Positions 24,090 through 37,400 of a stretch of 64,000 bases of DNA are shown piece by piece. The position numbers and the translations under genes were made by a program. Under the pieces are notes generated by a model. It worked only from the letters and a program-made list of their open reading frames with translations, did no database searches and was not told the DNA's origin. Source of the stretch: Niebla homalea (Eukaryota; Ascomycota; Lecanoromycetes; Lecanorales; Ramalinaceae); NCBI GenBank assembly GCA_019925105.1, contig JAHGAU010000006.1, positions 1 to 64,000 on the forward strand, given 5' to 3'. The stretch's first letter is position 1, and every line of letters starts with the position of its first letter.

Positions 24090-27000
24090 CCTGAACTGCT
24101 GTCTACTGGTGGTCTTCTTAGGTTCAGAAAGTACCTTTGAAGGGGGGAGAGAGGGATGAAGCGTTATGGAAGGACTTGGGAGGAATTCATATATTGTTTG
24201 CACACGTTGACGTAAGGATATCTGGCGACTGAGATCATCTTCCCCGCAAGTTGTGTGCATTGAATATGCAATATCACTGCAAATCTGCATACAGGCCGTT
24301 CTGTTCTGTTATGCAAGGTTTCGACAATAGGAACCACTCCAGAAGGTTATTTTCACCAGCTGGAGCGGCTCTTCCATGGAATGGACAGTCATTGGTTTAT
24401 GTGCTCTCTGATCCCTCATCTCCGAATCTCAATGGTGCTGGGGAATGTCGATCCCCCACCGATGGTTTTGGAGCGTGGAGTCCTTTAGAAGGTAATCCTC
24501 AACCGAGCGTCTCCGAGGGAGCGGCGTCGAACAAGACTCCCGCTAACAGAGTGTTTAATGCACCATAAACTCATTACGAGCACGAAGCGTTGAAGATGCT
24601 CGATATACCATCACAGATCTCGATCAATCCGCACATGCTACCGATGGCGTTTTCCCATGTATGCGAAATCTGTCATGGCCTTTGCTTGGACCGAGCCGGG
24701 CCTTTGGCGATCAGCGATCTTAGTCGTTACTCAACTTCAAAGAAGCAAAGACCTCCACCCGTCCGACATGGGGCGGAACGAGTTGATGGTCGAATTTGTG
24801 GCTCTCACTGGTTCACATCTCATCAAAAGTAAGCTTCTCCCGCATGAGCAGACTTCGTAAAGCTCGAAAGTCTCATTCGTCCTAGTTCGATCAATCAGAG
24901 ACGACTGTTTAGGCCAGGAGCTAAAGTCAGATAGTCGTGACCTCAAGAACTGAATCAAAGGAAAAGTCTTGAGATTATATCGGTAGCACGGGAGTTGTGT
25001 CAGTGGTAGCGAGCCTTGGACACTGCTACTCTCGAGGCTGATCCGATTCTCGTTCCAGGCTCAACGAATATGCTAGTGAGGTGCACGCAACCAGTACTCT
25101 GAGTTCGAGTAGCAGTAACATGACTGCGAGCTTGTAATTCTAAAGCTCGTAAGGCTTCTGCCTGTACAATGGGTTCCCGCTGCCACTTGAACCGTCGCTG
25201 CACGACTCAAAATGGTGGCGGCATCTTGTTGGTACTGGGATAGCCCTTGTCAGCAGTGTACATCTCAGTGAGAGTACCGAGGGATGAATGAAGATGCACA
25301 GTCAGGGACTGGGTTGTAAGACTCCTCAATCAGTATGTCAAATAGGTTCTCCGTCACAGTTGGCCGTAGTTCCGTTGTCTCATTTTGCCGTGGAGTATAA
25401 CTTGACCCTGTTGGGAGAGTACCCTGGTGTCTTACATCAAGATCGCGAAGATGCAGATGGCGCATGTCAGTACATGTGAGTAACTGCATGGCCTGCACCT
25501 CACATGGATCGAGAACGTTTGTTAACCCTAAAGTCATAAAATCTGCCTTCCCAAATCTATGAAATGAGACAAACACGTCGGACGTCAGTAAGTGTCAGCA
25601 AATAGCCCTGCGATGTGTATATTCTCGATCAACCGAGAAGGATAGGGACGGCTTGAGACATTAAGTTCTTTCACTGGTTACCTTTGCGTCGCAACGTAGC
25701 ACAAAGCCCATAGGAGAGTGTCTGGTCGAGGCCGCCGGGAGCCATGGCTTCAGCTCCCGGCAAGATTTTTAGACTGAGGCGCGAAACCCGTCGTCCGGTG
25801 TTCACGTCCCTTATATCGGCCTTAAAGTTGGAGGAGTCAGCTTGTATCGGGCTGGCAATTTGATCAGCAAGCGGAGTTTCCGTAACTCGTAAGTGCGTCA
25901 ATGCCGATGATTCGCCCTTGTCCGTCAGGTCTGTAGTCAGAACTAGCTTTTTTAATGAGGCTAATTTGATGGAGACGAGGAAGATGGATATAAGCAGTAC
26001 TTGACTCACAAGCCGAAGTTGTATTCTTCTCATCCTGATCCACGCAACATGGGTTACACGAAGCTACGCAACCTCGGATGTCGACAACAACAGCGACCAG
26101 ACGACAATGTTGAGCGATGCGCAGTGTGACCTGTATCAATTTAAAGAGACTTGGCCTGCGGTGACGGAGAATGAAAACGGAAGAGAGGGCGATTCGAGCT
26201 CATCAGACGGAAAGGAGCAATGGAGCTGTACCGAGACACATGGGCTTAACGGGCGATTACTATGACATTGTCGGGGTGCCATCCTCGAAATAGAGAAGAG
26301 CTGACTATTTGCTGACCCATGAGCTATGCTGTTCTCACGTCCAATCATACGGAGATTGAAGAAAAGCAAGCCAGATGATCCCTCATCCATTGTTCTTCCA
26401 CCTCCGCGCATTTTTTTCACCTTTTCCTTGCTCGATGTCGTATTGTGAGGTGAAGCTCGTATGGTGTTGAAGTCACATAGGCGCCAGTGATCATATTCAC
26501 AGGGGGGCGCCAGCTCTAAGAAGCGGGCTCTCTTTAAGGGCCTAATCTTGTACTCCCAAGATGCCGTCATCACACAATGGTCGGCTGGTTGCCAGTCGTC
26601 ACTTTCTTATGTTGATTTATTGTGAAGATGCATTTCGCACTTCTCTTCAACTAGGGCATACTGAACGACGAGGGCGACGATTTGATGGGATCTCAAAAGC
26701 ATTGTGTTGAGCAGCAAAGCTGTTTCCACGTGATCTCCACACAAACATGCGCTCAGACAGAGCGAGTTCTCAGATGCAACGTCATCAGACCCACAATCAC
26801 CGAATCAAAATATGCGAGGGCTTATCAGCACAGATGCAGGAGGGTGGAGCCGTGCCTCGATTGTGGTATAGCTCGCTTAACAATGTCCAATCACAGTCAG
26901 CAAATTTGCTAAGTCCATATCGAGCTGCAGGGGCCATTATGACGATACCGAGGCTCATGCACGCATACGAGTAGCCAAGATGTCAACCCATTGCTCTCAT

Positions 27001-27476
27001 CAAAGAGTCATACTATGCAATTTTGTGTCTGGAAAGACTGTCACGTTCAAGCACTGTTGTGTTACTACATAGAATTTCAGAGATATATGAGCAGGCTCAC
27101 GAGCTTGGAAGATTGAGCTAATCATCCTTCGGCCGGGCGACAAGAGATGGACTACGCGTACATCCGTAACGGCTCCACTTAAATCTCCGTTCAGGCAGAT
27201 CATTTACCGCAAAAGTCTTCTTTTTGGTCCACACCATCCGGATTCGGATACTCTGGGGCACTAAAACACCCACTGCCGACACTTAATATCCAAAGCTTGT
27301 TGAGATTACATCTCGGCCTTTGACCCCGAAGACGCTCTCTGGGCAGAACTTGGTAGGGACTGGATCCACTTGCGCGCGTTGAAAACGTCGACGGCGTCAA
27401 GTTTTAGTTGGTTCTTGAAGAATTCTAATCTCTTCGCTTCCACCTACGACGAGCTTGCGGGGACTCCGTTCACAAT
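24090..27476. other. 3.4 kb without a recognisable gene
   Basis: Base composition is normal, but the open frames are short (at most about 145 codons), overlap on opposite strands and contain no family motif, signal peptide or convincing exon chain that I could recognise. It may hold a decayed gene, an unrecognised lineage-specific gene with introns, or spacer between the AT-rich block and the first enzyme gene. Confidence 0.5.
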
Positions 27477-29047
27477 ATGGCATTTCTCTCCTATACCACC
27501 ATCCTCTTCTCCGCCACCGCCTTCTTCATCCTCCAATTCGCCTTCAGGAAATGGCGTGCCACTCGCCTCCATCACGCCCGAAGCGCCGAGCGCGGCTGCA
27601 AACCTCCACCCTTCATCCCAGGCTGGGGAATCACCCGCCTCCTGGAGGCCATGAAAGCCAGCCGCGAGGATCGCATGCCGCAATATGTGGTCAGCTTGAT
27701 GGACTCAGTCGGCCCGGACGTCCACACCGTCGAGGCGCGGATGTTGTTCGACAATTTGACAGTGACGCGCGACCCGGCCAACGTGGAAGCCATCTTCGCC
27801 ACGCAAGCCCCAGACTTTGACATCGGTCCCAACCGCGAGAACTCGTTCAAACCGCTGCTCGGGGTCGGTGTCACCACCGCGAGGGGCGAGAAGTGGAAGC
27901 ATGGGCGCGCGCTACTGCGGCCGCAATTCTCACGGGAGCAGATTTCGGATCTGGAGGTGGAGGAGCGACACGTGCGAGAGATGTTCGAGGTACTGGATAG
28001 CAAAGTTGGCCGGGAGGGTTGGACAGAAGGGTTTGATCTGCAGCCCATCCTAAGCCATTTGACGCACAAAGTTGCGATCGAGATGTTGTATGGGGAAGGG
28101 GTGCATGCGAGTGGCGATGTAACGAGTGGGGAGTTCAGTCGCCATTTGGACACGGGGAAGTCCTGGCTGTATGAGAGGATGATGATGGGGGGCTTTGGAT
28201 GGCTCTTTGGATCGTCCGAGTTCACGAAGCATTGCAAAGCTGTGCATGCTTACGTGGATGGTATTGTAAGCACCAGGTCAGGTGATTTCAATATCAAAGA
28301 GAAGGAGGATGCAGCGTCAGGTGGCAGGTTTGTGTTCCTGGACGAGCTTTCAAAACACACGCAGGATCCGTTGGAGCTGAGAAATGAGACCCTGCATGTG
28401 CTGAGTGCAAGTTGGGACACCACAGCAGCTTTGATTGGATGGGTTTTCTACTTCCTGTCGAGAAACATTGAGACCTACGCAAAGCTGCGAGCCGAGGTAG
28501 TTACTACGTTTGCAGATGGGATAACCTTTACGTCCCTCAAAGACTGCCAGTATCTGAATGATACGATCAATGAAGCATTCAGATGTGCTGGGGTCATCCC
28601 TGTGATTGAGCGCATGACCACGAGGGACACCAACTTACCCCGAGGAGGAGGTGACCACGGCAAGGATCCAATCTTCTTGCCCAAAGACAGTCGCGTCCTC
28701 ATTTCGACATACGGAATGCAGATTCGATCGGATATCTGGGGTGAAGACGCCGAGAAGTTCCGACCAGAGCGCTGGTCAAGACGTAAGGCTGGCTATGAGT
28801 TTGTGCCCTTCGCTGGGGGACCAAGGAAGTGTATTGGCCGTAAGTATTTGCAAACTTCGCATGTGCCTTTTCGTGCTGATGAACCTTAGAACAATTCGCA
28901 TTGACTGAGGCTGCATACACCATCGTGCGACTCTTGCAAAAATTTGACCAGGTCGAGAATATGGAGCCTCCGGGGCCCATCCGCTTTCATCACGCTTTAA
29001 CGAATACGAGCGGATCGGGTGTCCAATTGAGACTTCATAGGTCTTGA
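27477..29047 (+). CDS. Cytochrome P450, CYP52-like (fatty acid/alkane hydroxylase type)
   Basis: Two exons, 27,477-28,839 and 28,890-29,047, give 506 residues. The intron (GTAAGT...CCTTAG, 50 bp) splits the heme signature; joined it reads FAGGPRKCIGQQFALTEA, whose CIGQQFALTE part is characteristic of CYP52-type enzymes. Other P450 marks: an N-terminal membrane anchor (about residues 4-22), the WKHGRALLRPQFSR helix-C region, the I-helix SASWDTTAAL and the heme-ligand Cys at residue 452. CYP52 members are ER-anchored monooxygenases that hydroxylate fatty acids or alkanes at the terminal position using NADPH and a reductase partner. It lies tail to tail with the FAD oxidoreductase. Its role here could be fatty acid catabolism or tailoring of an aliphatic secondary metabolite. 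Confidence 0.9.
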
Positions 29048-29384
29048 GGACCATGGTGGGGAGTAAAGGCAGCAGATTGATCTGGAGAAAAGAGGCAAAG
29101 AAGGCCAAGCAGTCGAGATGGAATTTGTGGTACCAATAGAGACGACTGATCACACCTGATGTACTGTAGACTCATGAACACATTAAGACCATTGCTGTTT
29201 ATTCATACTTTGTCAACCGAAAAGTCGTTACATAGACTCACCAACCTACCCCCCTCTCGTGAAAGGAGCTCGAAGATCTTTAAAAGACCGAGACGACGAG
29301 GACTGCGACGCATCAACCTTTCAATCCATCTTTTCGCCAGCGTGCTCATGGTGAACACTCAAAGCATAGGGTTACCCAACACTC

Positions 29385-31183
29385 TCATATTGCAAAACCT
29401 CCGCTCAACTCCATCACCCCATCCGGATCCGCACTTTGTTTCACCGCCCTCAACCTCCCCACATTACTGCCATAAAGCTGCTCACCCCCATACGTCGAAA
29501 GCGCATAGTTTGGATAGGCTGTCAGGTCCGGATCCCAGATCCCCTCCTGCTTTGCCACTGCCTTCAACCTATCCACGCTCTCTTGCATCTTGCCCCTCCA
29601 AAATGCGTCCTCGCTCGCCGACGTCCAACCGAAATACAGGTTCAGCGGCAATGGGCTTTTCGCATGCGGGTACGCAGAGTCCGTGGCTTTCTGGCCGTAT
29701 GTCTTGAGAAAGGGTTCGATGTCGTAGTCGATGACGACGCCTGAGTGCGAGTCGGCGAGTGCAGCGTATCTGAGGGTGTCGGCTTCGACGGCCTTGATGT
29801 AGTTGAGTGTTAAGCCGGTAGTGCTGAGTGTGTGGAAGGCACCGCGGGTGTTGGGGTACGATGAGCCCGCGGTGGCCTTTGCGAGGGAGGAGTAGGAGCG
29901 GGCAGATAGGTCGGAGACGTTGGATGGGATGTTCTGAAAAGGGGCGAGGGAAGGGCCGGGTGTGGGACCGTCGTAGAAGGCTAGAAGGAGGTTGAAAGCG
30001 TTACCGGCCAGGAAGCCGAGAGTAGTGATTATTTGGGCTTTGGGGTCTGTGTTGGTGGCGCTGAAGTCGGCAGTGGCTCTCAAGAGGGCGTCAGTTGAAG
30101 GGCCCAGAGGGAAAACTTGGTAGCCTCCCTGGAGGACGTGAGAATTAGTGAAAACAGAATTGAAGAACGCGGGGTCGGCCGTCACAAGGATTTACTCCAT
30201 GATCGGAGGAGGGACGACTTACCCAAACCTGTTTGGGGTGTGGGAAGAGCTTGAACGTGATCTGAGTCACGATACCGAAACGATTCAAACCGCCTTTGAG
30301 CGCGAAAAACAAATCAGGTTGTGAGGCATCGACCTCCGATACGGTACCATTGGGCAGCACAAGGGTGTAGCTTTGAACTGTGTCACAGCCCAGACCTAGA
30401 AAGTAGCATGCCATGAGCATCTGTTCGGTGTCAATAGAGAGATTCACCGACCGTGTTGATTTGTGAGCCACGAGAACCCTCCACCAAGCGTCAAGCCACC
30501 AACTGCGGGACCAGGGACTCTGCCCCCGACCACATTGTATCCAGAGTCGTCCAATTTTGGATACACATCACTTGCCCAAACCTGGACAAGCATAGGACAA
30601 TTAGATAAACGCTCGAGCTGGGCCAAGCGACACGGCAAACACTCACATTCCCGGTTCCAAGCACAAGCGTAGAGTTATTCGCTGATTTGCTGAAGCCTTT
30701 CATGCGAACAAGCGAGACCAGCACTCCACGTGTGCTTGAAAAGCCTTGGTTCGACGCATGGCCTCCAGCAATAACGGCGAATGGAGATTGATCCGAGCCG
30801 ATTGCTTTGATCTGACCTTGTCGTCATTTCAGGTCATGAGATGTTCAAAGAGGGCGCAATACTCACCGTCCTGGCAGTATCATCGGTCGAACCGACCTCG
30901 ACTACGCATGCCGGGGCTTGAGAGGATGAGAGCAGGTAGTGCTTGCTGTCGCCAACATAGTTTGGGGAGGCTGACAGCTGTCTCAGCAATGGATCTATCC
31001 ATCCAGCAGGGATATGCCTCAATTTTTACCGGGATAATAGACCTTACTGGCAATTGAGATGCCCTGGGCAATGGCAGCGCATGTAGAATTGGCGAGACCA
31101 AGCAAATCGCTATGGCTTGGACTGGGCACTGCCACTGCAAGGATCAAGCCACTGAAGAGGAGATGAGACAGTTTGAGCAGCAT
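29385..31183 (-). CDS. FAD-linked oxidoreductase, BBE-like (PCMH-type), secreted
   Basis: Six exons predicted (31183-31030, 30994-30867, 30811-30647, 30581-30452, 30395-30223, 30128-29385) join in frame to 497 residues. The N-terminus (MLLKLSHLLFSGLILAVAVP) is a signal peptide. PFAVIAGGHASNQGF holds the His (about residue 112) that binds FAD covalently in this family. VGGLTLGGGFSWLTNQHG and LGCDTVQSYTLVLPNG are the second half of the FAD-binding domain. The last exon has the BBE C-terminal segment YPNYALSTYGGEQLYGSNVGRLRAVK. A Cys before GGLTLGGG, needed for bicovalent FAD, is absent, so single attachment is likely. The first intron would be only 35 bp (53 bp with an alternative donor at 31,047), so that junction is the least certain. 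Such enzymes oxidise alcohols or form rings in fungal metabolite pathways. Confidence 0.87.
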
Positions 31184-31970
31184 CTTGCAACGGAGTTTAC
31201 AAGGTAATCCCAATTCAAGCAGCGAGCCAGCGCACAAGAGACGAACAATTCGACGCAAGAGCAGAGGGCGAGACGGTGCTGACAAGCGGCAGCATAATGG
31301 GGGGCCAACCGGTTTAAAAGATCTGAGTGTAGGCTGCCAAGCGAACAAGTCCGATACTTTCATGCAAGACGAAAGTTTTGCAAAGCCCGCTGACCACTTT
31401 GACCACAAAGTAGCGCCAATCGGAATCGACCCGATCGGTTATATAACCCACTGAAACAACGATATTTTTGCCGACTCCGCAACTCGGCCGGCCACTTAAT
31501 ACCTGCAACTAAAGCAGCATGCTTAGTGGGATTTTCCAAAATTCGATTCTGAGACTCTCCATCGGCGGAACTTACTTCATCACTTTTTCCAGATTTTTTT
31601 GAGTCCGTACAGGTGGAAGAGCATTACAATGAAACAATTCCCATACTGGAGGTCGGCCAATAACAAGAGCCGGGGATGCCGAGGCAGAAGGTTCATCCAG
31701 AGCGAAGAGCTAACAGAGCTGACCGCTGGCTTTACGTCCAGTAATGCCTTCGGGGTTTGATCAGCTCCGTTTCCTTGCTTCAATGACGCAACTGGCGCAG
31801 CTGAGTAGCAAAGCGAGGACATGTGACAGTCTGGGTAGTATCAATTTGTCGACGGACTGGTGTATAAAAAAAACCAATTCCTCTCCCAGAAAATGTGAAC
31901 CACGCAGTTCGAAAATCTGCAGAGTCTTCAAAGGTAATTGCACGCCTCTCAGTTGCACCCTGCCTTGGCA
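31184..31970. promoter_or_regulatory. Shared upstream region of FAD oxidoreductase and methyltransferase genes
   Basis: 787 bp between two divergent start codons. No coding content is evident. ACTCGGCCGGCCACTT near 31,480-31,497 contains a GGCCGGCC palindrome, and CGG-type half-sites occur, but no specific regulator can be assigned. Divergent arrangement suggests possible co-regulation of the two genes. Confidence 0.4.
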
Positions 31971-33045
31971 ATGGAAAAGACAAACACAACTCCGAAGGAT
32001 GGCTATCCTCTGCAACGGTCTTTTCTGGCTTCAGTGCGGTGTGCAATCTGCCTCAACTCAGTTGTTGACAAGTGCTGACATGGGAAGGCTCTACTACCAG
32101 TATTGGATGATCAGACGGCAGTTGGGCTACCTCTTGCATCCAGCCGTTCCGGTGAAAGAGGATGCTGTGATTGCAGACGTTGCTTGTGGCACAAGGTACA
32201 ACTTCCAAGAGAGATAGCCAGAATTGCTTTGAATGAAAAGATCTGACCGAAAGGAACAGTATCTGGGCACTCGACGTAGCGAAGCGGTACCCCTCGGCAG
32301 CCTTGCAAGGTTTCGACATCTCAACGGAACAATATCCTCATTCGCATTGGCTTCCTCGAAACGTCAGCCTGGGGACCCTGGATCTTTTCAAGCCCATCCC
32401 GGCGCACTTGCGCGGCAAGTACGACATCGTTCACGTCGCTGTTGTCGTGGCTATCGTTGAGAATAGCGATCCATCTGCATTCCTGAGCAACGTATTGCTA
32501 CTGTTGAGTATGAACTCTTTGTCGACTATGGTGTCATGATGTCTGGCATGACGACTGATGACGCATCAATTCCAGAGCCAGGCGGCCACCTACAGTGGGA
32601 TGACATCGATCTGGGAGCAATCTACACGGAAACGCCAGACCCGATCGCATCTCCTTGCGAGGCATTGAATGCGATCGCGACCGAGTTGGTGCCTCGCATG
32701 CTGAAATCTTCGAAGGAAAGTTTCCAGTAGGTCTGCTTAAATAGACGAACGAGGACTGCAATTACTTACTCTGTCAACAGCTGGGTTCAGGAATTAGACA
32801 AGACGTTCGAGCGCCGCGAGATGGCGGTGCTGGAATTCGTAAACGTTCCACCTAGCAATGAGCTCGCGCTGCCTTGGACGTACAATATGATGATGGCGTG
32901 CGGCGAGCTTATCAGGCAAATGACACCTGAGCCTCAAGCAGCCAAAGAATGGTGGGATGTGCTTGCAAAAGCGGCTGAGGAAGTCACTCGGGGCGCGACG
33001 GCCAAGACGAGGATCATCAGTGCTGTTGGTCAAAAGCCATCTTGA
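31971..33045 (+). CDS. SAM-dependent methyltransferase, UMTA/LaeA-like
   Basis: Five exons (31971-32038, 32088-32195, 32260-32507, 32576-32726, 32781-33045) join in frame to 279 residues, all with GT-AG introns of 49-68 bp. The assembled protein shows the fungal UMTA pattern: LYYQYWMIRRQLGYLLHP near the start, SAM motif I IADVACGTSIWALDVAKRYP, GFDIS with the acidic ribose-binding position, KYDIVHVAVVVAIVEN (motif IV region) and LKPGGHLQWDDIDL (post-motif). The start at 31,971 is the first ATG that leads in frame into the intron-1 junction. Family members methylate small metabolites or act as regulators like LaeA. The location between an FAD oxidoreductase and an NAD(P)-binding protein favours a biosynthetic role. 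The substrate is unknown. Confidence 0.85.
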
Positions 33046-33412
33046 TCATCTGATAGCTGGGGGCGGGAGCATTGCTGTACAGTATGGAGCCAACACAGAA
33101 TGCAACGATATGATGAACATTGGTGGATCATGAATTATGAATAGAAACGATACGCGCATGAGCCAACCTGCCTATGACGTCATCCATTCTCAAGCCAAGC
33201 CTGTCCTGCATAGGGAAGGTACCAATCATCAGTCTCGATTCAGTAACCTTTTCGGTGTCCAGCCATAGATCGGTCCGTTATCTCCGCGAAACGTGCTTTA
33301 TTCTGATAAAGGGGCCATTCCTCCATACAAAATCACACTGCTTGTCCACTTCCCTCTGATCTCTCCCTCTCACCTCCCACCCTTCTCTTCCCGACCACTT
33401 TACCCCTCCAAC
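33046..33412. other. Intergenic, promoter of the next gene
   Basis: 367 bp with no recognisable gene. A CT-rich run (CTCTCCCTCTCACCTCCCAC at about 33,361-33,380) lies some 35-50 bp before the ATG at 33,413, a common feature of fungal core promoters. Confidence 0.4.
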
Positions 33413-34250
33413 ATGAAATTGATCATCGCGGGCGCCTCTGGCTTCGTGGCCTCCGAGCTGCTGCTGCAATCCCTGCGCCACCCGTCCATCACATCTGTCA
33501 TCGCATTGTCGCGCAAACCGATTCCGCAGCCGAAGGGGCTACCGGCTGGTGATGTAGAGAAGTTGCGCGTGGTCCAGGTAAAGGATTATGGCAGTCTTGA
33601 TGAGGAGGAAGTAAGGGAAGCCGCGGCTGGGGCGGAGGGGTGTATATGGTACGCCAATCCCTCAATTCAATCCAAAAAGTCTTTGAAAGTCTTGCCCGGG
33701 GTCACGAAGAGAGAGAGAACGGTCGGGGCAAATGTGGCAAAGATTTGACATGGCCCCCAACAGGACTGTCGCCGTCACTCCCAGCAAGCAGAAATCGATG
33801 CCCTTCGCCCAGGTCAAAAAGATCTGCCAAGACGACGCACTCGCCGGTCTCGCCATCCTTTCCAAAGCCAGCGCTGCCATTTCCCCCACCAGCGATATCA
33901 CCAATCCCTTCAAATTCATCTATATGTCAGGCGTGGCAGCCGAGCGCGACCAGTCCAAGCGCCCATGGTTCAATCCCGAATACATGCTCATGCGCGGACA
34001 AGCTGAGAACGAAATCCTCGCCTTTGCGCAGCAGAGTGGGGGGAAAGTACGCTGTACCGTTGCGAAACCGGGTCTGATTCAAAGTCCGGGGTGGAGTATG
34101 AAAAGGCTTGTGGCGCCCGTGATGTGGTTGTATGCAAGTTTGCCACAGGTGGAGGTGGCGGAGTGTGCCGCTGCGATGCTGGTCAGTCTTGTCGACGGTT
34201 TGAAAGTGGAGACATTGGAGAATGGGGATTTGGTGAGGTTGGGGAGGTAG
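33413..34250 (+). CDS. NAD(P)-binding Rossmann protein, HTATIP2/TIP30-like
   Basis: Two exons (33413-33648, 33764-34250; 115 bp intron) give 240 residues. The N-terminal LIIAGASGFVASELLLQSL is a GxxGxxA-type nucleotide-binding loop of an atypical short-chain dehydrogenase. EGCIWTVAVTPSK across the splice junction and FKFIYMSGVAAERDQSKRPW later are typical of fungal TIP30-like proteins. The C-terminal part (VECAAAMLVSLVDGLKVETLENGDLVRL) completes the fold. There is no classical YxxxK pair, as is usual for this subfamily, so catalysis is uncertain. It may be a housekeeping redox-sensing protein rather than a cluster enzyme. Confidence 0.8.
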
Positions 34251-34463
34251 GCACTAGAGATTTGAGAGGGTGGTGTAATTGAAACAGAATAGGTAAGAGG
34301 ATTGAGGTGAGGAGGCGTTGAGATATCGTAGTCAAGCAACGTAAGGTGGGAATATTCTATCATCGTATCTGATCTGGCGAATTGAATCTAGGCCAGGTAA
34401 GAGGCCCAATTTACACGGTAGACTCACATCAAACCCTACCCCTGTAGCCCTGCGAATATGCTG

Positions 34464-37400
34464 TCATCCCTGCTTGGGCTCCTCTTCATGCTCTGGCGGC
34501 TTCTCCAAATCTTTCAACTTCTTTTCCTCCTCCTCACTCTGTCTGCCCAATCCCTTAGTCGCGTCCGCCGCTTGTTTGACAGAATCATTGTCGTCCATCT
34601 TCCTAACCACCTTAACTTTGGCTTGCGATCCCTGGGAGTAGACACGCAACCCAAGGACGCAGACGGCATTCCAGGGATCCCTTCTGATGATTTCCTCATG
34701 TACGTCTTCACTGATATGGTGAAGCATTTCCTCAGCACATTCCCGGTATTGAGTCATCTCGTCTTCCGCCGATTCAGAGATTGAATCGATATCTGAGTCT
34801 GTGTCAGAGGGTGCATCGATATCGCTCGACCAGCTGAGGCTGTCATCGCTGATATCGTCAAAGGTCGGCTTTGGCGGTGGCGGTGGAGGATCCAATCTGA
34901 ATGAGGCAAGCTTGTGAGTGAGCTTACCAGCTTCGGAGCCCTTATCTGGTACGGTCTTGCCCCCAGCCTGCAGATCGTCGCCTGTGCTGCTCTCATGGGT
35001 GAAAATTGGCTTCGTTGAGGATGCAGAGTCGGGGCCTTCGTGATGATGTTCTGCTTTCTTACTGCCAGTAGCCTCTACTGTGACTTTTAGCTTCTTTCCT
35101 GTGACGGCATGCTCGAAGACGCCATTGTTATGCGCCGCCTGGTCCGAGCTTTCAAAGGTGTTCTCGCCGTCCTTGAGCATGATGTCGACTTCGTCTTTGC
35201 CATTGTGATCCTGTCGTCCACTTTTCTTTGCGTCTTTGATGGCCTTCAAGCGCACCAAGCGCAACTTTGCCTTCCTGTCCCAGCCCCTCCTAGCTTCGAA
35301 GTTTTTCTTGGCAGTCCTTTTTCTTTTCTCCCGTCGTTCTCGCCGGAGCTGCTCCTGTCGGTCGTCCTCGCTTTCTTTAAGGCGCCCTTTCGCATGGGCG
35401 AGATCGTAGCTGAGGCCAACCGCCAACAATTTGTTAGGGCGAGCCTTGCAAGCCATCTTCGCAACGTCTTGTGGGGACTTCCGGGTCCAATCACGCGTTG
35501 CTGCGATCTTGAAGATTACGGTATACTCTCCAGCTTCGAGGTCCAATTCCAGAGAAGCTGAACGAGTCTGTAAATATGCTTGGTTGCTTCTCCCGATGTA
35601 TTCGTCTTCGCCAGATTTGTGTAATCGGAATTGCATCTTGAAGTCGTATTGGCCTTCGAGCCCGCAAAAGTATCTATCATCGAGCTACCGTAAGTTAGCG
35701 GATACTTCACAGCGATGATCCCAACTTACTTGCGACAGGACGAAGGCTGCTGGGCCTGTCTCCGCAAAGGTTATTTGAAATCGAGTGTCGAGATAATTGA
35801 CGGCCCAAGGGACGTTCACGCTGGTCCATTGCTGGGTAAGAAACCAGTCACTGCCGAGCAGCCGGGTGCGTTCAATGACGGAAAAGTCTTCCAAGAGATC
35901 TTCGTAAGATATCCAAAACGTCTTTCTCATGATCAGCTCAAATCTGAATTTGACAGAGTTCAAGCATACTCCATCATCACTGGATTTATGCTCAAGCCTT
36001 CGTATCCTCTTAGGTGTCCATTCATCTGGACGGTTGCTCCAACGCCCATCCCACCCTTTCTTGCCCCATGGGTTTCTAGTAAGTAAAGTCAGCCAATTAT
36101 CAAGTCGAGGAGAGCAAGACCCTTGAAATCACAGTCGTTGGACATTGCTTTGCCTGCCGATTCCGTTTCAATCTTCATGTGTGGGCGTCGTCATACCTGA
36201 TCTTAAGCAAACGGACCTTATCCAGCTCTCCTGCTTCCATGATGGAATAGGAGTGATTGGTGTGAATGCCCTTCCTCTGCTCGTGGATGCCACTCTTCAG
36301 AGAGAGCGAAAACACAAAGGTCTTATTGACGTTCATCAACTCCTCAGTCCAAAACTTGTTCTTATCCAGGATATCTGTTGGGCAAACTTCTGATGGAACA
36401 CCGCCTGTCAGATCTTCTAGCGCCTCACTAAAGATTGTGTCAGCAACCGGTCATGTATTCTCTAGTGAAATTGACTAACGCAGCATGGCCGCCACGGATT
36501 GCAGTGTAGTCGCCGTGCGCTTTGGCGTACGCTTTCTCCAGAAGGGGTAGCCAGGTGGTATTCTGATCTTTACATTTGGCAAAGTGCAGGGCCTTAGACC
36601 CGGTCTGCATGGACTTTCGATATTTTTGTTCGGGGTGCTTCCTGAACACCCTGAGCCAGTCATGCCATCCTCGGGCGGATTCGTGCCAGTCCACTTCCCT
36701 CAAATACAGCTTATCGTCGATGACTTCCGGAAACCATTCGCCATCTTGCAGATTGTCAACAATGTCGTGATACTTAGGTAAGTGCTGAGATCATACCTCG
36801 AAAGAAAACAAAGCCATAGACCCCCACCTTTTCGTCTCTTGCGACACACACCTTTTCCAGGAATGCCGAATTGTTACAGAGGATCGAGATGGCTGACACA
36901 AGATAGCAGGTCCCACCCAAGCCTCGACATGCGCCACTGGTAGCCATACCCTTGGCGTAGAAATGGGGCTCTTCAAAGATGTCCTAAGTCTTCGTGAGTC
37001 GAAATCGACGGAAGATGGGTGAGTGGGGCAGTAGGATGACGAACCTCAACTCTCTTGACAGATTGGGGTTCAGGGATTTCACGTTCGTCCTTTCTAAGTG
37101 ACCTCAAAGTATCACTAATGGTACATCGTCGTAGCTGGAATTCGATGTCGAAATGCGGGTCAGTGTATTTTTGATTGCGGCTGCGGCAATGCTTTCCAAT
37201 TCTTTCGACTTTGGCTCTGCATTCTGCGGCTGCTTGATCATAGGACGCGACTGCACTCTGAGGTACCACAGCTTCTTTCGAAGACTGAAGAGCAGCACGC
37301 CTGGCGTATAGATCATCTGGGAGTACCCTGAAAGGTTTGCCAGGACTCTTTGTTATAAAATATTCCCAGAACTCGTCAATGGTGTCTTGTGGAGGTCGAT

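Noticed and set aside
24251..26573. Several frames of 100-145 codons in the gap before the CYP52 gene
   Set aside because: No motif, signal peptide or consistent exon chain; frames on opposite strands overlap and look like chance.
27572..28237. 221-codon frame opposite the CYP52 exon
   Set aside because: Shadow of the P450 gene on the other strand, with no domain.
36745..36796. A 24 bp intron in the calpain gene ending at CCTAAG
   Set aside because: Too short; the acceptor further on (CTGCAAG at 36,745) gives a 52 bp intron and restores the conserved FFRDGEW junction.
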